11,145 nt of DNA from Verrucomicrobiota bacterium (GTDB lineage Bacteria; Verrucomicrobiota; Verrucomicrobiia; Chthoniobacterales; UBA10450), in the NCBI GenBank assembly GCA_003219225.1, contig QHPZ01000169.1, positions 1-11,145 of the forward strand, written 5' to 3'. The position numbers and the translations under genes are program-made. The notes under the pieces are model-generated. The model was not told where the DNA came from, ran no database searches, and saw only the letters and a program-made list of their open reading frames with translations. Shown piece after piece: positions 7,315-11,145 of this stretch; position 1 is the stretch's first letter, and each line of letters starts with the position of its first letter.

Positions 7315-7746
7315 TCATCGCAGAAGATCCGGAACTGAATCGAACGGTTTCTCACGACAAAACCGTTTTACCGTCAATGGCGCGGTCGCGAAGTTCAGGA
7401 GTAATCCGTCATTCAGATTCGCTGCTTTGAGATAACTTCGGCCGATAGCGAAGTGAATGTCGTCAAGGTGGCTGATGGCCTTGAGCTCGACTACGATCTT
7501 TCCTTCGACGAGGAAATCGAGTCGGTGCTCACCGATTTGGTGATCGCGATAGAAGAGTGGCACGGGATGCTGCCGCACGAATTGAATCCCGCTGAGTGCG
7601 AATTCTACCGCAAGCGCTTCTTCGTAGACCAACTCCAGAAAACCCGGACCAAGGACGCGGTGTACTCGAATGGCCGCAGCAATAATCTGCTCGGTCAACT
7701 GCGAATCTCTGAGATTTTTTCCTGTATTCCTGCTTTCATGATTCAT
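7315..7746 (-). CDS. GxxExxY family protein (PD-(D/E)XK nuclease-like, PDDEXK_3)
   Basis: A 143-residue protein of the GxxExxY family, a small PD-(D/E)XK nuclease-superfamily group of unknown biological role. The signature GFLELVY is preceded by the family's typical AAIRVHRVLGPG. The nuclease-fold core is visible as HRLDFLVEGKIVVELKAI: an Asp, then a hydrophobic strand with Glu-Leu-Lys (the D...ExK triad). A later segment SYLKAANLNDGLLLNFA matches the conserved C-terminal part. The catalytic residues look intact, but activity is inference. The first ten residues (MNHESRNTGK) are encoded by the right inverted arm. The ATG lies one base after the nuoF stop. It has no known role in complex I; its position suggests it travels as an insertion that spares operon transcription. 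Confidence 0.9.
   Translation of the reverse strand: MNHESRNTGKNLRDSQLTEQIIAAAIRVHRVLGPGFLELVYEEALAVEFALSGIQFVRQHPVPLFYRDHQIGEHRLDFLVEGKIVVELKAISHLDDIHFAIGRSYLKAANLNDGLLLNFATAPLTVKRFCREKPFDSVPDLLR
7717..7746 (-). repeat. Right 30-bp inverted arm of the GxxExxY cassette
   Basis: On the minus strand it begins ATGAATCATGAAAGCAGG. It differs from the left arm (7285-7314) at three of 30 positions. Unlike the left arm it is coding: it supplies the ATG and first ten codons of the GxxExxY gene. Confidence 0.8.
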
Positions 7747-7747
7747 T

Positions 7748-9733
7748 TCAGATCGTTCCCGCGGCGCCGGCTTTTTCCCAGCCGGGGTCGTGCGCGAGCG
7801 GCGCAGTGGGAATCTGTTGTTCTTCGATTAGTTCTTCCGGCGTGTACTCGGGCGGCAATGGCGGCGGGACTGGTTTGTTAGCGCGCGCGGCGAATTCCTC
7901 TGGGAATTTTTCGACGAAACTTTGGGTGGGCCAGGCGCACGCTTCGCCGAACGCGCAGATGGTGCGGCCGGCGATGTTGTCGCCGATTGTTTTCAACGTG
8001 TGCGGGTCTTCGGTCACTCCGCCGCCGCGCAGCATCCGCTCGGTAATCTTTTTCATCCAGAGCGAGCCTTCCCGGCACGGTGTGCACTGGCCGCACGATT
8101 CGTGCGCATAAAATTCATTGATGTTGTTGAGCGCCCAGACCATGTCGCGCGAATCGTCCAGGACGATCACGCCGCCGGAGCCGGCCATCGATCCGGCGGC
8201 GGCAAGCGAATCAAAATCCATCGGAAGTTGATCAATCGTCAGGTCGCGTTCGATGGTCGGTCCATCGGATTGTCGATCTTTGATTTTGAAGCGCTCGGTT
8301 GCGCGCAACACTTTGGCCGAGCTGCCCCCGGGGATCACGGCTTTCAACATGCGACCGGCTTTCAAACCGCCGGCCATTTCGTAAATCAGTTGACCCATCG
8401 TCACCGCGCCGACTTCGATTTCGAAATAACCAGGGCGTTGCACATCGCCGCTCACGCAAACGATCCGGGTGCCGGTGTTGTTCGGCCGGCCGATCCGCGC
8501 GTATTCGGCGCCGCCCATGGCGATGACGTGTTTCACGTGACAAAGTGTTTCCACGTTGTTGACGATCGTCGGGCACAGGTAGAGCCCGAGCACAGCCGGG
8601 AAAAATGGGGGCTTGATCCGCGGATAACCGCGCTTGCCTTCGAGCGACTCGATCAAACCGGTTTCTTCGCCGCAGATGTAAGCGCCCGCGCCACGATGAA
8701 TGTAAACCTCGACGTCAAACCCGGAGTCGAGAATGTTCTTGCCTAAAAAGTTGTGTGCGCGTGCTTCCTCGATTGCGCGTTCGAGAACCGTCGCGCCTTC
8801 TGGAAACTCGCCCCGAATGTAAATGTAAGCGGTGTGCGCGTTGAGCGCGAAACACGAGATCGCGATTCCTTCGAGCAACTGGTGCGGGTCTTCGTGAATG
8901 ATGTAGCGGTCCTTGAATGTGCCCGGTTCCGATTCGTCGGCGTTGCAGATCAAATAAACCGGTCGCTTCTCGTCCGGTTTGATGAAGCTCCATTTCAGCC
9001 CGCAGGAAAAACCGGCGCCCCCGCGGCCGCGCAGACCTGAAGTTTTGACTTCATTCACGATCTGCTCCCGCGACATGGTCACGGCTTTACGCAAATCCTC
9101 GTAACCGCCGTCGCGCACGTAAGTCTCGATGTCGATTTTCCAATCTTTGCGGCCGACATTTTTGAACACGAGTCGCCGCTCGAGGGGATGAGGAGATGTT
9201 TGATGTGTGACGTTCGATGTTTGATCTCGCAGAAGATCGACAATCGAATATGGATCGACGTTTTCGCGCAACGTCTCGTTGATCAGGCACACTGGCGCGG
9301 TGCCGCAACTGGCGAGACACTCGACGAATTCGACGCTGTAGTTGCCGTCGGGGCTGACCGAGATCGAGTTGTGAATTCCTTCGGGACCGCCATTGCGCTG
9401 AATCTCCGTCGCCGCGCACAGGTTTTCCATTAGCTGATAACTTCCCGCCATCGCGCAGCTGAGCGTGCGGCAGACGCGGATGTGTGTTTTGCCCGCCGGT
9501 CGCTGGCGGAGCATTGGATAAAACGTGACCAGCTCGAGAATGTTGATCGGCTGCAGGCCGAGCTTGGCCGCGATCCAAAGCACGGCGTCATCGCTAATGA
9601 AGCCGAAATGTTCCTGCCAGAGATGCAGCAGCGGCAGCGACGCGCTGCGTTTTTGATCAGGTGGGTAACGCCCGATCGCGTCGTCCATTTTTCGCTCCAA
9701 CTCGGCGGGAACGCGTGTGCTCGTCGAGTCCAC
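7748..9733 (-). CDS. nuoEF: Fused NADH-quinone oxidoreductase subunits E and F (NuoE-NuoF)
   Basis: NADH-oxidising flavoprotein joined to its 2Fe-2S partner in one 661-residue chain. Residues about 1-165 are NuoE, a thioredoxin-like fold whose N1a cluster ligands are Cys88, Cys93 (CRTLSC), Cys139 and Cys143 (CLASCGTAP). Residues about 182-620 are NuoF. It has the FMN/NADH segment GLRGRGGAGF (233-242), NADESEPGTFKDR (264-276), AYICGEETGLIESLEGKRGY (351-370) and the N3 4Fe-4S site SCGQCTPCREG (Cys547, 550, 553) with Cys593. A proline-rich tail follows. The linker (about 166-181, with QTSNVTHQTS) comes from a heptad repeat, and NuoF has no Met of its own before residue 220. The start taken is GTG at 9731-9733. 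An ATG at 9686-9688 has a good GGAG six bases upstream and would give 646 residues, but PAELERK before it looks like family sequence. NuoE and NuoF are normally separate. Confidence 0.93.
   Translation of the reverse strand: MDSTSTRVPAELERKMDDAIGRYPPDQKRSASLPLLHLWQEHFGFISDDAVLWIAAKLGLQPINILELVTFYPMLRQRPAGKTHIRVCRTLSCAMAGSYQLMENLCAATEIQRNGGPEGIHNSISVSPDGNYSVEFVECLASCGTAPVCLINETLRENVDPYSIVDLLRDQTSNVTHQTSPHPLERRLVFKNVGRKDWKIDIETYVRDGGYEDLRKAVTMSREQIVNEVKTSGLRGRGGAGFSCGLKWSFIKPDEKRPVYLICNADESEPGTFKDRYIIHEDPHQLLEGIAISCFALNAHTAYIYIRGEFPEGATVLERAIEEARAHNFLGKNILDSGFDVEVYIHRGAGAYICGEETGLIESLEGKRGYPRIKPPFFPAVLGLYLCPTIVNNVETLCHVKHVIAMGGAEYARIGRPNNTGTRIVCVSGDVQRPGYFEIEVGAVTMGQLIYEMAGGLKAGRMLKAVIPGGSSAKVLRATERFKIKDRQSDGPTIERDLTIDQLPMDFDSLAAAGSMAGSGGVIVLDDSRDMVWALNNINEFYAHESCGQCTPCREGSLWMKKITERMLRGGGVTEDPHTLKTIGDNIAGRTICAFGEACAWPTQSFVEKFPEEFAARANKPVPPPLPPEYTPEELIEEQQIPTAPLAHDPGWEKAGAAGTI
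9195..9225 (-). repeat. Period-7 repeat tract inside the nuoE-nuoF junction
   Basis: On the plus strand four consecutive seven-base units (GATGTTT, GATGTGT, GACGTTC, GATGTTT) fill 9195-9222, followed by GAT. The decamer GATGTTTGAT occurs at 9195-9204 and again at 9216-9225, exactly 21 bases apart. On the coding strand the tract encodes residues about 170-180 of the NuoE-NuoF fusion, between the two domains. It is a third heptad family, and the only one in this window lying within a conserved gene's reading frame. Confidence 0.8.
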
Positions 9734-9741
9734 GAAACAAC

Positions 9742-9987
9742 TTAGTCGGACAACGTGCTCTGCTTCTCCGTCACCTTGTCGTCCTTAAAAACGATCGTCA
9801 CCGTGTCTTTGCTCTGCCGGTAAACGTAGGTGGTCTTCTTCATGATGACGAAATCCTTGTTGTCGATCTCAGTCGGCGTCCCCAGGATCGATTCTACTTG
9901 TTTCTTCGACATTCCCTCGGCCACTTCGTCCACATTCGCCTTGGTGATGCGCCGGCCGGGGCAGGCGACAAGCGCAAGCGTGAGCAC
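9742..9987 (-). CDS. Small BamE/SmpA-like lipoprotein
   Basis: A short protein of the SmpA/OmlA/BamE-like fold. The run NVDEVAEGMSKKQVESILGT fits the family motif (V..GMS..QV...LG.P). It is followed by a Tyr-rich beta segment (TTYVYRQSKDTVTIVFKDDK). A lipobox-like LVAC lies near the N-terminus, so an acylated envelope protein is likely. The start is uncertain. The GTG at 9985-9987 gives a signal peptide of only eight residues with no positive charge. The frame stays open upstream and reads WRFLLALVLTLALVAC from about 10,008, a much better lipoprotein signal, but there is no ATG, only ATT at 10,009-10,011 inside the heptad array. The array may have replaced the original start. The gene sits between nuoD and nuoE, which are usually adjacent, so it is an operon intruder. 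A role in complex I is not indicated. Confidence 0.7.
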   Translation of the reverse strand: MLTLALVACPGRRITKANVDEVAEGMSKKQVESILGTPTEIDNKDFVIMKKTTYVYRQSKDTVTIVFKDDKVTEKQSTLSD

Positions 9988-10010
9988 GAGCGCGAGCAGA
10001 AACCGCCAAA

Positions 10011-10126
10011 TGACGAATGACGAATGACGAATGACGAAGGAATGTCAGGAATCTCGAAGCCCGAATGACGAAATGTTGCGCGTCCGATCTTTGTCCGGAT
10101 TCGTCATCTTGATTGTTTCGTCATTC
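10011..10126. repeat. Convergent heptad repeat array (GACGAAT family) between nuoD and the lipoprotein gene
   Basis: Three perfect GACGAAT units at 10012-10032 and one GACGAAG at 10033-10039 form the left arm; AATGACGAAG is at 10030-10039 and a further GAATGACGAAAT lies near 10063. The inverse arm includes GATTCGTCATC near 10,099 and TTTCGTCATT at 10116-10125, just before the nuoD stop codon. Same family and layout as at 2677-2901 and 4359-4513. The left arm overlaps the likely 5' end of the lipoprotein gene. Confidence 0.85.
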
Positions 10127-10129
10127 TCC

Positions 10130-10684
10130 TCATCTGTCGCATTCGCCCATGACAAAGTCCAGACTCCCGAGCACGGCCGGGACGTCGCTGACCATGCAGC
10201 CGGGCAATAGCTCCGGCAAAATGCTCAGGTTCACAAAAGACGGCGCGCGAATCTTTAACCGATAGGGCACGCCGCCGCCGCGGCTGTTGATGTAAAACCC
10301 GAGCTCGCCCTTGGGATTTTCGGCCGCGAAATAGATTTCACCCGGCGGAGCATCGAGTCCTTCAGTCACAACGATGAAATGGTGGATGAGCTCTTCCATT
10401 TTGGTGAGCACGCGCGCTTTGGGCGGCGGCATGTTTTTCCAATCGGTGACATTGATCGGCCCGCTCGGTAACTTATCGATCACCTGGTGCAGAATTTTCA
10501 CGCTCTGGCGCATCTCTTCGATGCGCACGAGGTAGCGATCATAACAATCGCCCGCGCTCCCGATCACAACATCGAAGTCGTACTTGTCGTAGTCGAGATA
10601 GGGATGTTTGCGCCGCAAATCGTGTTCGAAGAATCTTGTAGTCATGCCCCTATGGGGCGTCTCGCGTTCTTCGGCGCCGCACAT
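10130..10684 (-). pseudogene. nuoD: NuoD (49-kDa type) 3' fragment
   Basis: The C-terminal part of the quinone-site subunit NuoD. The frame is open for 184 codons from 10,684. Homology to NuoD begins only at about residue 20 (HDLRRKHPYLDYDKYDFDV) and continues to the true end (GSLDFVMGECDR, the family's D..(F/M)GE.DR terminus). Conserved pieces include DRYLVRIEEMRQS and PKGELGFYINSRGGGVPYRLK, then RAPSF.NL. The first residues (MCGAEERETPHRGMTTRFF) are read from the palindromic element at 10638-10712 and are not NuoD. The 5' part of the gene lies in another frame beyond a stop, so this piece cannot form a full NuoD. Its sequence is otherwise undamaged, which suggests recent breakage or an assembly artefact. 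Confidence 0.85.
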
Positions 10685-10712
10685 TCCCTACGGCGCATAG
10701 CGCCGCGGCTAC
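10638..10712. repeat. REPIN-like palindromic element inserted in nuoD
   Basis: Two hairpins in inverted orientation, each preceded by GTAG on its own strand. On the plus strand GTAG (10638-10641) is followed by the stem GCCCC-TAT-GGGGC (10646-10658). On the minus strand GTAG (10712-10709) is followed by GCGGCGCTATGCGCCG, with stem CGGCGC/GCGCCG at 10691-10705. REPs mobilised by RAYT (TnpA-REP, Y1 transposases) carry a GTAG tetranucleotide at the 5' foot of the hairpin and often occur as inverted pairs. The match to that layout is what I see; mobilisation by a RAYT in this genome is inference. Confidence 0.7.
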
Positions 10713-10776
10713 AGGCGCGTGCAGATTAAGTGGCCCAGCCTAACGCAATTGCCTGTGGAAATGATCTTTCAATCTG
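10713..10776 (-). pseudogene. nuoD: Decayed internal remnant of nuoD
   Basis: This gap between the two nuoD fragments is not foreign. On the minus strand, 10755-10738 translates as QAIALG, matching the NuoD segment that precedes LTGPNLRASG. Next come GGGCCA (Gly-Pro) and then, in a shifted frame at 10727-10716, AATCTGCACGCG (Asn-Leu-His-Ala). These resemble the AIALGLTGPNLRA stretch with small deletions and frame changes. The REPIN begins directly after this, and NuoD resumes beyond it at EHDLRR. The fit is by eye from memory of the family. Confidence 0.55.
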
Positions 10777-11145
10777 TTAATTTTCTAATCCCGTGAGCAA
10801 TCGACGCGCACCGGTCAGTAGCTCGAAGAGATCGTAAAGCTTTTCCCGCTCGGTAAACGTGTAGAGAAACACGGTCATCGCGCCGAGATCGAGCGCCATC
10901 GCGCCAAGCCCGAGCAGGTGCGACGAAATGCGGGAGGTCTCGCAGCAAATAGTCCGGATCGCCTGGCCGCGCGGCGGAATCTCCCAGCCCATCAATTTTT
11001 CCACCGCGAGCGCGTAAGCGACGTTGTTGGAAAGCGGGGCGAGATAATCGAGCCGGTCGGTGTAAGGGACGAATTGGTTGTATTGCATGTTCTCGGCGAT
11101 TTTTTCGTCACCACGATGGAGATAGCCGATGTCCGGTATCGCTTT
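10777..11145 (-). pseudogene. nuoD: NuoD 5' fragment, open at the right window edge
   Basis: The N-terminal part of NuoD, with its own start outside the window. The frame is open from the edge (KAIPDIGYLHRGDEKIAEN) through QYNQFVPYTDRLDYLAPLSN, which carries the conserved Tyr of the quinone pocket, then GWEIPPRGQAIRTICCETSR and FTEREKLYDLFELLTGAR. After GAR, NuoD should continue for some 200 residues. Here it reads RLLTGLEN and then TAA at 10777-10779. The LLTG may be the LLT(R/G)N segment normally about 40 residues later, which would mean an in-frame deletion before the stop. An ATG at 11086-11088 exists, but upstream homology shows it is internal. Confidence 0.88.

Larger units (their letters stand above)
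7285..7746 (-). mobile_element. Putative inverted-repeat-bounded cassette carrying a GxxExxY gene
   Basis: A 462-bp unit between nuoF and nuoG is bounded by two 30-bp arms in inverted orientation: 7285-7314 and 7717-7746. I compared the left arm with the reverse complement of the right arm base by base; 27 of 30 positions match. The unit holds a single gene. Its stop codon touches the left arm, and its first ten codons are the right arm. The arms contain a period-8 motif (CAGGAAAG repeated three times). The nuo operon does not normally carry this gene, so it looks inserted. No target-site duplication was identified and no transposase is present. Alternatively the arms are ordinary dispersed intergenic repeats. 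Confidence 0.5.

Noticed and set aside
7453..7881. Plus-strand open frame antisense to the GxxExxY gene
   Set aside because: The minus strand carries the recognisable family motif (GFLELVY, DFLV...ELK); the plus-strand product resembles nothing known to me.
7748..9733. Fused NuoE-NuoF considered as a hydrogenase or formate dehydrogenase diaphorase subunit
   Set aside because: No hydrogenase or formate dehydrogenase catalytic gene is nearby, and it sits in canonical nuo order before nuoG.
10713..10776. First read as foreign DNA inserted in nuoD
   Set aside because: QAIALG and an Asn-Leu-His-Ala match in the minus-strand frames suggest it is decayed nuoD sequence; only 10638-10712 looks foreign.

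Overview
The window carries most of a complex I (NADH:quinone oxidoreductase, nuo) operon. All genes read on the minus strand, so transcription runs from the right edge to the left edge. In that order: nuoD (open at the window edge and broken inside), a small BamE/SmpA-like lipoprotein gene, a fused nuoE-nuoF gene, a GxxExxY-family gene, nuoG, nuoH, nuoI, nuoJ, nuoK, nuoL and nuoM (cut by the left edge). Gene order, GC-rich coding sequence, and abundant heptameric and REP-type intergenic repeats suggest a soil bacterium of the Verrucomicrobiota (Chthoniobacterales/Udaeobacter-like). That assignment is inference; no rRNA or other marker gene is present.

Right part (about 9,742-11,145): nuoD is interrupted. 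Its 5' part runs to a stop at 10,777 after an apparent internal deletion. A short decayed stretch follows, still recognisable as nuoD. Then comes a 75-bp palindromic element with the build of a REPIN (two inverted REPs, each with a 5' GTAG foot), and then an intact 3' part. A lipoprotein gene sits between nuoD and nuoE.

Middle part (5,588-9,733): NuoE and NuoF are one 661-residue polypeptide, and the linker between them is encoded by a period-7 repeat. The PD-(D/E)XK-type GxxExxY gene is wedged between nuoF and nuoG. It is flanked exactly by 30-bp inverted arms that match at 27 of 30 positions.

Left part (1-5,578): the membrane arm NuoH, J, K, L, M and the connecting ferredoxin subunit NuoI look intact. 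Some junctions are tight: nuoL/nuoM overlap by 3 bp (shared ATGA), nuoJ/nuoK are 1 bp apart, and nuoG/nuoH are 9 bp apart. Others (nuoK/nuoL, nuoI/nuoJ, nuoH/nuoI) are packed with convergent arrays of 7-bp repeats that could fold into long hairpins in the polycistronic mRNA.

Together the genes encode the NADH-oxidising module (NuoE, F, G), the connecting module (NuoD, I) and the proton-pumping membrane arm (NuoH, J, K, L, M). NuoA, B, C and N would lie outside the window. The most notable signals are accessory: period-7 repeat arrays at several junctions, one of them read through as coding sequence; an inverted-repeat-bounded nuclease-fold cassette; and a REPIN-bearing, apparently dying nuoD. 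No promoter, RNA gene, CRISPR array or convincing rho-independent terminator was seen. Apart from the stretches described there is no gene-free region over 300 bases.
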